Below the pieces are notes generated by a model. The model made no database searches. It saw only the letters and a program-made list of their open reading frames with translations, and had not been told where the DNA came from. Of a DNA stretch of 64,000 bases, positions 45,996 through 57,090 are shown in pieces (positions within the stretch are counted from its first letter, which is position 1; every line of letters begins with the position of its first letter). Source of the DNA: Prosapia bicincta (taxonomy: Eukaryota; Arthropoda; Insecta; Hemiptera; Cercopidae); assembly GCA_036971475.1 (NCBI GenBank), contig JBAIZL010000006.1, positions 16,161,459-16,225,458 of the forward strand. The letters run 5' to 3'. A program made the translations under genes and the position numbers.

Positions 45996-47050
45996 CTATT
46001 TTGTTTGTTGTTTTGTTTATGAATGGTAATGTGATGTATTTGTTTTCCCTGTCTGTAGTGTTAGTTTTAGTGTTTTTTTTTTTAATTTTGTATCATAGTT
46101 TGTCTATTATTGTGGTGTATCCATTTGTGTATGCTAAATATTTAATTGTGTCTAGTTCTTTGTTTATGTTTTCGGTGGTCATTGGGACCTCTTTAAGTCT
46201 ATGGAGCGTGAATCTGAAGGCAGCGTGTTTGTGTTGGATAGGGTGGTTTGATATGTTGTGGATAAGTGTGTCTGTTGTTATGGGTTTCCTGTAAATGTTG
46301 AAGCTGTGTTTTTGTATGTGGCTTTTTGTTATGGTTAGGTTAAGGAAGTTTGAGGATCAGTTGGTTTCAATTTCTGAAGCGAAGTGGAGTTTTGGTGTAT
46401 CTTATTAGTGTAGGTGAGGAGTTTTTCGCATTGGCGGGAGTTGCCTCCGTATAGTGGTTATGCTATCATCGACCTATCTGTGGCAGTAAATGATTTTGTG
46501 TGCGTGTGTATTGTTTGTGAGTATCTTTGTGTTTTCTATGTGTTGTACAAAAATTTCGCTTAGGACACTACTGATAGGACTTCCCATGGGTAGGCCATCT
46601 GGTTGTGAATAGAAGTTTGAGTTGTGGGTGAAATAGTTTTGTTTGGTGATGGTTTGTAGGATGGTTAGGATTTCGGTAACCTGGGTTTTACGTTTGTTGT
46701 TCTGCATTAATTGGGTTTCTAGGATATTGAGCGTTTCGGGTATGGGTATGTTGGTGTACATATTTGTTATCTCGAGTGATAGTATGGTATGGTAATTGTG
46801 TGGTATGTTTATGTCTTTTATTTTATGTATGAGGTTTGTTCTGTTTTATATGTGTGTTCCTGTGTTTAAGTTTATGGATTGTCTGATTATTTTGTCCGTG
46901 TATTTTGCTAGTTTATGTGCAGGGGCATTCTGGTAGTTGATAATGGCTCGGATGGGGACATTGTATTTGTGAATTTTGGGATGTGCGCGAAGGGTAGGTG
47001 CTTTAGGGTGGATTTGTTTTATGTGGGATTTCTGTTTTTCTTGATAATGT
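45996..47050 (-). pseudogene. Reverse transcriptase of Penelope copy 2, with catalytic-site lesions
   Basis: It would synthesise DNA from element RNA. On minus from 47050: PKIHK and NAPAHKLAKYTDKIIRQS (fingers), LSLEITNMYTNIPI (motif A, with Glu where Asp is expected), SQPDGLPMGSPISSVLSEIF, then IIYCHR, a TAG stop in place of the Tyr of YVDD, and VDDSI. After a frameshift come QCEKLLTYTNKIHQN, FLNLTITK, SFNIYRKPITTDTLIHN and HAAFRFTLHRLKEVP, then a TGA and an A-run frameshift. Loss of the motif A Asp and the broken YVDD box make it inactive. The 5' part of the gene is missing. Confidence 0.85.
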
Positions 47051-47122
47051 ATTTAGATGTAATAATTACTTGTTTTATTTGTTTATTTATTTGTATATAT
47101 TTATATATACACACATATATAT

Positions 47123-47537
47123 AAACAGTTGACATTGTTTGAGCGTAAGCTTTTAAGAAAAATTTATAATCCTGTCCACGATGTACAAACAAATGTGTGG
47201 AAGCTTCGATCTAATGCCGAGTTGTATTCCTTATACAAAAATGTAGAAATGGTCAATTTTATTAAAACGCGACGTCTAGAATGGTTGGGTCACATCATAA
47301 GAATGCCCACCAATAGAATGCCGAACAAACTTTTACATGGCACTATGATTGGCAAAAGAAGAGTTGGCCGACCAAGAAAACGATGGCTACAGGACCTTGA
47401 GGAAGATTTAAGGGTACTGGGCATTACAGCATGGAAACAGAAGGCTAAGGATAGAAGTACATGGCGGGACATTGTTAAGGAAGCCAACCCGGGCTGTAGC
47501 GCTACGTAGTAGTAGTAGTAGTAGTAGTAGTAGTAAT

Positions 47538-47540
<3 letters not shown>
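47123..47540 (+). mobile_element. 3' end of a non-LTR retrotransposon (LINE) with (TAG)n tail
   Basis: Open to the stop at 47507-47509, it encodes the C-terminal part of an endonuclease-reverse-transcriptase LINE protein: ERKLLRKIYNPVHD, NAELYSLYKN, RRLEWLGHIIRMP, GKRRVGRPRKRWLQDLEEDL and WRDIVKEANP. This RLxWLGHxxRM plus GRPRxRWxxxxxxDL pattern is common in RTE-like and related arthropod LINEs; the clade is not certain. It has no start codon of its own and is 5'-truncated at the TATATA run before 47123. The stop is followed by (TAG)n to about 47538, a simple-sequence tail expected at a LINE 3' end. Confidence 0.85.
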
Positions 47541-47903
<363 letters not shown>

Positions 47904-47904
47904 T

Positions 47905-48290
47905 TGTTCAAAATTTCATTCGTTAGTAAAATACTTTTTATTCGTTCACCCAGTTCAAATACATTTTTTAAAACTTTTAGTGGATGATACTTGATGTTAA
48001 TACAGTTTTTATTAAATTTTAATTAATTAATTAATTTAATAAAGTTTTATATGGGAAGAAAACCTTTGACAAAAGATGTAAAGTATGCAATATAGTTATT
48101 TAGTCCCATTTGGGTTAAAATAAGTGATAACATACGATTTCATAAAACAGCTGATTTTATGTTATAGGTATGGGTAGAACAGCTGTTTTAACGCGTAAGT
48201 TATGTTACTTTATTTATATAATTGTAATTATTTAATAAAAAGTAACCAAAATAACACTTTCCTTTTACCCCAAGTAGGAATAGACGCTTC
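47905..48290 (-). mobile_element. SINE-like dispersed repeat, copy 7, near full length
   Basis: Complement of the family at 17895-18285 and 24546-24935. From the right it reads GTCTATTCCTACTTGGGG, the AAAACAGCTGTTCTACC/AAAATCAGCTGTTTT pair, TGCATACTTTACATC, then AAAAACTGTATTAACATCAA, CATCCACTAAAAG and CGAATAAAAAGTATTTTAC, ending beside (TG)n. The tail adjacency to a dinucleotide tract is repeated in most copies. Confidence 0.7.
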
Positions 48291-49077
48291 TACTTCGGCG
48301 CGACCCATCCCTACGTCGTCTATCGTCCTTGGCTAGTTTATTTAGTTCTAGTCTTGTTCTTATTTGGTTAATATCAAGTGAGAAAGTCTCTGCAACCATT
48401 AAAATCTAGGTAAAGCTACTAGACCGTGTACAGAGCTGGGCAGAGTAGCGTAGTATAACCAAACCAATATCTATAACGTTTTCGGGTGTGTTCAACGAAT
48501 TTCTTTTGTCATTCTAAGTAAGCTGCCCGTGCGACAGATGCCCAGAAGCGGATGGTAGAGTTGTAGATAGATAGAACAGTAATATGCTTGTGGTTTTAAG
48601 GTATTAACATCTATGAAGGGTGGAAAAGGAATGTGTAAACACAGATACTATTAGCGTCTGGACATAATTATAATTCCCTGGAATGGAATATAAGGAGGGA
48701 TCGTGAGGAGCTGACCGGGGTAACCCCACTATCTAATAGAGAAATCAGTCTGAGTATCCAAAACTGAGTTAGTCTAAAAAAATTACTTTTAGAAACTTGG
48801 TAAATCACAAAACTCGTCACGAAACAAATATCGAATTTTAATTCAGAAAATAAAAATGAGTAGTCAGATAAAAAAAATTTAATAACTGATATGTAAAGTG
48901 CTTGTTATAATCAACTTGATATCACTGATTAATTCATAGATAATTATTTGTAGAACTAAATGGGAACTAAAGACTTATTGCTGGCATGTTTCGAAACCGA
49001 CGATTCATATATATATATATATAACCCGCTGGATATAGCAAATATCAGTATGGATCACTTAATCTACAGCATGTACT
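48291..49077. other. Unique sequence with a short (AT)n, no gene seen
   Basis: Near-balanced composition to 48760, then AT-rich, with (AT)n at 49007-49023. No open frame or element end was recognised. Confidence 0.5.
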
Positions 49078-52000
49078 ACTTACATTATAGTTAGGTATCC
49101 TGTTGCCTAAAGCACGTACATTAGTTAGGTATCCTGTTGCCTAAAGCACGTGCTAATGGTATATCCAACAGGCTATAGCAGGTGCCATTTATGGTTCCCT
49201 ATTCTACAGCAGGTACAACTTACTTTCTAGTTAGGTATCCTGTTGCCTAAGGCACGTGCTAATGGTATATCCAACAGGCTATAGCAGGTGATAGTTATGG
49301 TTCCCTTAATATACAGCAGGTACTATTTACAATCTAGTTAGTTATCCTGTTGCCTAAAACACGTAATAATGGTATATCCAACAGGCTATAGCAGGTGCCA
49401 TTTATGGTTCCCTATTCTACAGCAGGTACAACTTACTTTCTAGTTAGGTATCCTGTTGCCTAAGGCACGTGCTAATGGTATATCCAACAGGCTATAGCAG
49501 GTGATAGTTATGGTTCCCTTAATATACAGCAGGTACTATTTACAATCTAGTTAGGTATCCTGTTGCCTAAAGTACGTAATAATGGTATATCCAACAGGCT
49601 ATAGCAGGTGCCATTTATGGTTCCCTATTCTACAGCAGGTACAACTTACTTTCTAGTTAGGTATCCTGTTGCCTAAAGCACGTGCTAATGGTATATCCAA
49701 CAGGCTATAGCAGGTGATAGTTATGGTTCCCTTAATATACAGCAGGTACTATTTACAATCTAGTTAGTTATCCTGTTGCCTAAAACACGTAATAATGGTA
49801 TATCCAACAGGCTATAGCGAGTGCCAGTGATGGTTCCCTTAATCTACAGCAGGTGCTATTTACAATCTAGTTAGGAATCCTGTTGCCTAAAGCACGTACT
49901 AATGTTATATCCAACAGGTTCTGGCAGGTGCCATTTATGGTTCCCTATTCTACAGCAGGTACAACTTACTTTCTAGTTAGGTATCCTGTTGCCTAAAGCA
50001 CATACTAATGGTATATCCAACAGGCTATAGCAAGTGCCAGTTATGGTTCCCTTAATATACAGCAGGTACTATTTACATTCTAGTCAAGAATCCTGCTGCC
50101 TAAAGGACGTACTAATGGTATATCCAACATTCTATAGCAGGTGCCAGTTATGGTTCCCTTAATATACAGCAGGTACTATTTACATTCTAGTCAAGAATCC
50201 TGCTGCCTAAAGGACGCACCAATGGTATATCCAACATTCTATAGCAGGTGCCAGTTATGGTTACCTTAATCTACAGCAAGTACTATTTACATTCTAGTTA
50301 GGAATCCTGCTGCCTAAAGGACGTACTAATTGTATATCCAACAGGCTATAGCAAGTGCCAGTGATGGTTCCCTTAATATACAGCAGGTACTATTTACATT
50401 CTAGTCAAGAATCCTGCTGCCTAAAGGACGTACTAATGGTATATCCAACATTCTATAGCAGGTGCCAGTTATGGTTACCTTAATCTACAGCAAGTACTAT
50501 TTACATTCTAGTTAGGAATCCAGTTGCCTAAAGGACGTACTAATTGTATATCCAACAGGCTATAGCAGGTGCCAGTTATGGTTCCCTTAATATACAGCAG
50601 GTACTATTTACATTCTAGTTAGGTATCCTGTTGCCTAAAGTACGTAATAATGGTATATCCAACAGGCTATAGCAGGTGCCATTTATGGTTCCCTATTCTA
50701 CAGCAGGTACAACTTACTTTCTAGTTAGGTATCCTGTTGCCTAAAGCACGTGCTAATGGTATATCCAACAGGCTATAGCAGGTGCCAGTTATGGTTTCCT
50801 ATTCTACAGCAGGTACAACTTACTTTCTAGTTAGGTATCCTGTTGCCTAAAGCACGTGCTAATGGTATATCCAACAGGCTATAGCAGGTGCCAGTTATGG
50901 TTTCCTATTCTACAGCAGGTACAACTTACTTTCTAGTTAGGTATCCTGTTGCCTAAAGCACGTGCTAATGGTATATCCAACAGGCTATAGCAGGTGCCAG
51001 TTATGGTTTCCTATTCTACAGCAGGTACAACTTACTTTCTAGTTAGGTATCCTGTTGCCTAAAGCACGTGCTAATGGTATATCCAACAGGCTATAGCAGG
51101 TGCCATTTATGGTTCCCTATTCTACAGCAGGTACAACTTACTTTCTAGTTAGGTATCCTGTTGCCTAAAGCACGTGCTAATGGTATATCCAACAGGCTAT
51201 AGCAGGTGATAGTTATGGTTCCCTTAATATACAGCAGGTACTATTTACAATCTAGTTAGTTATCCTGTTGCCTAAAACACGTAATAATGGTATATCCAAC
51301 AGGCTATAGCGAGTGCCAGTGATGGTTCCCTTAATATACAGCAGGTACTATTTACATTCTAGTCAAGAATCCTGCTGCCTAAAGGACGTACTAATGGTAT
51401 ATCCAACATTCTATAGCAGGTGCCAGTTATGGTTCCCTTAATATACAGCAGGTACTATTTACATTCTAGTCAAGAATCCTGCTGCCTAAAGGACGTACTA
51501 ATGGTATATCCAACATTCTATAGCAGGTGCCAGTTACCTTAATCTACAGCAAGTACTATTTACATTCTAGTTAGGAATCCAGTTGCCTAAAGGACGAACT
51601 AATTGTATATCCAACAGGCTATAGCAGGTGCCAGTTATGGATCCCTTAATATACAGCAGGTACTATTTACATTCTAGTTAGGTATCCTGTTGCCTAAAGT
51701 ACGTAATAATGGTATATCCAACAGGCTATAGCAGGTGCCATTTATGGTTCCCTATTCTACAGCAGGTACAACTTACTTTCTAGTTAGGTATCCTGTTGCC
51801 TAAAGCACGTGCTAATGGTATATCCAACAGGCTATAGCAGGTGATAGTTATGGTTCCCTTAATATACAGCAGGTACTATTTACAATCTAGTTAGGTATCC
51901 TGTTGCCTAAAGTACGTAATAATGGTATATCCAACAGGCTATAGCAGGTGCCATTTATGGTTCCCTATTCTACAGCAGGTACAACTTACTTTCTAGTTAG

Positions 52001-55000
52001 GTATCCTGTTGCCTAAAGCACGTGCTAATGGTATATCCAACAGGCTATAGCAGGTGATAGTTATGGTTCCCTTAATATACAGCAGGTACTATTTACAATC
52101 TAGTTAGTTATCCTGTTGCCTAAAACACGTAATAATGGTATATCCAACAGGCTATAGCGAGTGCCAGTGATGGTTCCCTTAATCTACAGCAGGTGCTATT
52201 TACAATCTAGTTAGGAATCCTGTTGCCTAAAGCACGTACTAATGTTATATCCAACAGGTTCTGGCAGGTGCCATTTATGGTTCCCTATTCTACAGCAGGT
52301 ACAACTTACTTTCTAGTTAGGTATCCTGTTGCCTAAAGCACATACTAATGGTATATCCAACAGGCTATAGCAAGTGCCAGTTATGGTTCCCTTAATATAC
52401 AGCAGGTACTATTTACATTCTAGTCAAGAATCCTGCTGCCTAAAGGACGTACTAATGGTATATCCAACATTCTATAGCAGGTGCCAGTTATGGTTCCCTT
52501 AATATACAGCAGGTACTATTTACATTCTAGTCAAGAATCCTGCTGCCTAAAGGACGTACTAATGGTATATCCAACATTCTATAGCAGGTGCCAGTTATGG
52601 TTACCTTAATCTACAGCAAGTACTATTTACATTCTAGTTAGGAATCCAGTTGCTTAAAGGACGTACTAATTGTATATCCAACAGGCTATAGCAGGTGCCA
52701 GTTATGGTTCCCTTAATATACAGCAGGTACTATTTACATTCTAGTTAGGTATCCTGTTGCCTAAAGTACGTAATAATGGTATATCCAACAGGCTATAGCA
52801 GGTGCCATTTATGGTTCCCTATTCTACAGCAGGTACAACTTACTTTCTAGTTAGGTATCCTGTTGCCTAAAGCACGTGCTAATGGTATATCCAACAGGCT
52901 ATAGCAGGTGATAGTTATGGTTCAATTAATATATAGCAGGTACTATTTACAATCTAGTTAGGTATCCTGTTGCCTAAAGTACGTAATAATGGTATATCCA
53001 ACAGGCTATAGCAGGTGCCATTTATGGTTCCCTATTCTACAGCAGGTACAACTTACTTTCTAGTTAGGTATCCTGTTGCCTAAAGCACGTGCTAATGGTA
53101 TATCCAACAGGCTATAGCAGGTGATAGTTATGGTTCCCTTAATATACAGCAGGTACTATTTACATTCTAGTTAGGTATCCTGTTGCCTAAAGTACGTAAT
53201 AATGGTATATCCAACAGGCTATAGCAGGTGCCAGTTATGGTTCCCTTAATATACAGCAGGTACTATTTACATTCTAGTTAGGTATCCTGTTGCCTAAAGT
53301 ACGTAATAATGGTATATCCAACAGGCTATAGCAGGTGCCAGTTATGGTTACTTTAATCTACAGCAGGTGCTATTTACAATCTAGTTAGGAATCCTGTTGC
53401 CTAAAGTACGTAATAATGGTATATCCAACAGGCTATAGCAGGTGCCAGTTATGGTTACTTTAATCTACAGCAGGTGCTATTTACAATCTAGTTAGGAATC
53501 CTGTTGCCTAAAGTACGTAATAATGGTATATCCAACAGGCTATAGCAGGTGCCAGTTATGGTTCCCTTAATATACAGCAGGTACTATTTACATTCTAGTT
53601 AGGTATCCAGTTGCCTAAAGGACGTACTAATTGTATATCCAACAGGCTATAGCAGGTGCCAGTTATGGTTCCCTTAATATACAGCAGGTACTATTTACAT
53701 TCTAGTTAGGAATCCTGTTGCCTAAAGGACGTACTAATTGTATATCCAACAGGCAATAGCAGGTGCCAGTTATGGTTCCCTTAATATACAGCAGGTACTA
53801 TTTACATTCTAGTTAGGAATCCTGTTGCCTAAAGCACGTACTAATGTTATATCCAACATTCTACAGCAGGTGCCATTTATGGTTCCCTATTCTACAGCAG
53901 GTACAACTTACTTTCTAGTTAGGTATCCTGTTGCCTAAAGCACATACTAATGGTATATCCAACAGGCTATAGCAGGTGCCAGTTATGGTTCCCTTAATAT
54001 ACAGCAGGTACTATTTACATTCTAGTTAGGTATCCTGTTGCCTAAAGCACGTAGTAATGATATATCCAACAGGCTATAGCAGGTGCCAGTTATGGTTCCC
54101 TATTCTACAGCAGGTACAACTTACTTTCTAGTTAGGTATCCTGTTGCCTAAAGCACGTACTAATTGTATATCCAACAGGCTATAGCAGGTGCCAGTTATG
54201 GTTCCCTTAATATACAGCAGGTACTATTTACATTCTAGTTAGGTATCCTGTTGCCTAAAGGACGTACTAATTGTATATCCAACAGGCTATAGCAGGTGCC
54301 AGTTATGGTTCCCTTAATATACAGCAGGTACTATTTACATTCTAGTTAGGAATCCTGCTGCCTAAAGGACGCACCAATGGTATATCCAACATTCTATAGC
54401 AGGTGCCAGTTATGGTTACCTTAATCTACAGCAAGTACTATTTACATTCTACTTAGGTATCCTGTTGCCTAAAGCACGTAGTAATGATATATCCAACAGG
54501 CTATAGCAGGTGCCAGTTATGGTTCCCTATTGTACAGCAGGTACAACTTACTTTCTAGTTAGGTATCCTGTTGCCTAAAGCACGTACTAATTGTATATCC
54601 AACAGGCTATAGCAGGTGCCAGTTATGGTTCCCTTAATATACAGCAGGTACTATTTACATTCTAGTTAGGTATCCTGTTGCCTAAAGGACGTACTAATTG
54701 TATATCCAACAGGCTATAGCAGGTGCCAGTTATGGTTCCCTTAATATACAGCAGGTACTATTTACATTCTAGTTAGGAATCATGCTGCCTAAAGGACGCA
54801 CCAATGGTATATCCAACATTCTATAGCAGGTGCCAGTTATGGTTACCTTAATCTACAGCAAGTACTATTTACATTCTAGTTAGGTATCCTGTTGCCTAAA
54901 GGACGTACTAATTGTATATCCAACAGGCTATAGCAGGTGCCAGTTATGGTTCCCTTAATATACAGCAGGTACTATTTACATTCTAGTTAGGAATCCTGTT

Positions 55001-55480
55001 GCCTAAAGGACGTACTAATTGTATATCCAACAGGCTATAGCAGGTGCCAGTTATGGTTCCCTTAATATACAGCAGGTACTATTTACATTCTAGTTAGGTA
55101 TCCTGTTTCCTAAAGCACGTAGTAATGATATATCCAACAGGCTATAGCAGGTGCCAGTTATGGTTCCCTATTCTACAGCAGGTACAACTTACTTTCTAGT
55201 TAGGTATCCTGTTGCCTAAAGCACATACTAATGGTATATCCAACAGGCTATAGCAAGTGCCAGTTATGGTTTCCTTAATATACAGCAGGTACTATTTACA
55301 TTCTAGTTAGGAATCCTGCTGCCTAAAGGACGCACCAATGGTATATCCAACATTCTATAGCAGGTGCCAGTTATGGTTACCTTAATCTACAGCAAGTACT
55401 ATTTACATTCTAGTTAGGAATCCTGTTGCCTAAAGGACGTACTAATGGTATATCCAACAGGCTATATAGCAGGAGCCAGT
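49078..55480. repeat. 106/107-bp satellite array, about 60 copies
   Basis: GTTAGGTATCCTGTTGCC recurs at 49124, 49230, 49337 (as GTTAGTTATCC), 49443, 49550 and onward, 106 or 107 bp apart. The first unit is split by a 34-bp duplication (49090 and 49124). Most monomers contain CCTGTTG and CAACAGG about 33 bp apart, able to form a stem, and many have AGCACGTGCT, a 10-bp palindrome holding the E-box CACGTG. Monomer types alternate (CTATTCTACAG with ACAACTTACTTTC, and CTTAATATACAG with ACTATTTAC). A block near 49550-50400 recurs near 51890-52740. Confidence 0.97.
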
Positions 55481-56740
55481 TGAATGTGGATAGAGGTCTG
55501 ATTGCATTACTGAGACAGAACTAACCTGACAGGGTATAGAGGTACGGGTTTAGACGGTTTAGAGTAGCTCTGGAACATTTCATAGCTGGAGGTGTATTTC
55601 CGGAGTGTGAGGGTCTGTGCGTTTTGGTCTTAGTCGTAATCTTGGATCCACTAATCTTGCCACTCTTCACTTTCACCATTTTTATTCTTTAATCGTTTCA
55701 TACCCACAGATATCGCTTGTCCCATCTGTTATCTGCTGAAATAAGTCTAGGACTTGCTTGACATGGTGAGACTACTCACTGGGGAAACAGGTATCTAACT
55801 TGCAAGGTTTTGGAAATAGATCCCTCAAGCAGATACTACTCTCTAACATACTCACGTATGGTTACAAATAGATATGCAACGTTTCTGGTTTTCAACTTTG
55901 TCGTCAGCTCTTACCTCACCGTATACATGGGCATAGTGTGTAACATACTCGGAATGTAAAACTAAGTGTTAGCTGATCTGAACAGATAGGCTGTCTAATA
56001 ATATACACGTATATTTTGTAGAAGAGGGGAGGTGTTGATTAATAAGGTATGGGATAGCTAAAAAACTTACTTAGAGGTTGTTTTTAACGTAAGTACGATT
56101 TTGGAATTCTGCCACTTTAGAGCGGCGGTCGGGAATCGACGCATGGGCGCTTTATGCCTGTATCTGATGGAAAGCCACAGACGCCATTTTGGATCCATTC
56201 GTCACTGTTAGAGGTTTTTATCGTGTGTTTAAAAAGACTCCTGCGATTTAAAATGCCTGAAACTGTGAATTACACAGTTTAATACGTATTCTTAATATTA
56301 AAGGCGTGACGTGGCATTCATCGTGAGATTTGTTAAATGTACGGATAAAAAGTGATGAGTGATGGAACGGTAATGAATTGGTACCGATCGAGGAATGATA
56401 GAAAACTGACTATAGGTTTGTTCTTGTGATTTTCCGTCAGCATATTCGGAGCTTTTGGTACTTCAAACGGTCTAACACAATCTCAGAAATAACACTTCTT
56501 GACACTAAAGGAAACTCACAAGGTAACGATGAAATTGTAAAGTTTCTGTTTTCTCTCACTTTCCCATCACCTTGTTGCAATATATCACCAGTGATTAGTG
56601 GAGGTCAATCACATCGCTTCTTGACACGCACATTCCTGCAGCCATCTCACTCACTAATTTCTCTCGTATAAGGTATAGACTGTCTAATATACCAATTTTT
56701 ATTTCTAATCAGGGATATTAATTCCTTTGTTGTGGGTTAT
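55481..56740. other. Unique sequence between two satellites, no gene seen
   Basis: About 1.26 kb of near-balanced composition. An 81-codon + frame (56426-56671) has no recognisable domain or promoter. Confidence 0.5.
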
Positions 56741-56943
56741 TCTAAGGTATAAGTTGTATAATAACTACGTAAATTTTTAAAACAAAGATAATAAATCTTT
56801 AAGGCTAGAAATCCGCCTTTAATCTTTGACGTCAGCTAATCCCCCCCCGCGTACAACCATTACAAGTAGCATATTCTGAATTTTATAGTAAATTGAGGTA
56901 ATTGTAAAGTCAAGTTTGTTTAATATACCACGAAAATATCTAA

Positions 56944-57090
56944 GCAATCATCTTCAGAGGTATTTAAAAAAATACAACTAACTTAAATACCTCTGAAGAC
57001 GATTGCTGGGCAATCGAAATGTACATAAGGTTTAAATAAATGTTATTTGTGGTTTAGAGGTTTTATTTATTTAAAAATAAACATTACAAA
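56944..57090 (+). mobile_element. Ribozyme-like hairpin element inside a satellite monomer
   Basis: Satellite sequence breaks near 56940 and resumes near 57090. Between lies an inverted repeat (AGCAATCATCTTCAGAGG ... CCTCTGAAGACGATTGCT, 25 bp with one mismatch) and a hammerhead-like core, followed by an AT-rich tail. It resembles a shorter version of the palindromic Penelope ends, from yet another family. Confidence 0.65.
56985..57035 (+). ncRNA. Hammerhead ribozyme motif in the satellite edge
   Basis: CTGAAGA (56993-56999), extra C (57000), GATTGC (57001-57006) perfectly paired with GCAATC (57010-57015) around TGG, GAA (57016-57018), ATGTACAT (stem III of three pairs with a UA loop), A at the cleavage position (57027), then AGGTTT pairing with AAATACCT through one bulge. 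All core residues are intact apart from the extra base before stem II. Confidence 0.65.

Larger units (their letters stand above)
45462..47060 (-). mobile_element. Penelope-like retroelement, copy 2, 5'-truncated
   Basis: Minus-strand order: RT finger region (PKIHK, then VPIRAIINYQNAPAHKLAKY), motif A (LSLEITNMYTNIPI), the LPMGSPISSVLSEIFVQH block, the YVDD position, FLNLTITKSHIQKHSFNIYR, GIY-YIG domain, then a 3' noncoding end with a hammerhead-like motif. It is cut on its 5' side at about 47060 beside a TA-rich run. It has only a handful of stops and shifts, so it is much younger than copy 1. It belongs to a different family from copy 1, because its ribozyme block is of the GAUCG type shared with 26161-26410. 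Confidence 0.9.

Noticed and set aside
56426..56671. 81-codon + frame
   Set aside because: No domain, no promoter and composition no different from the flanks.
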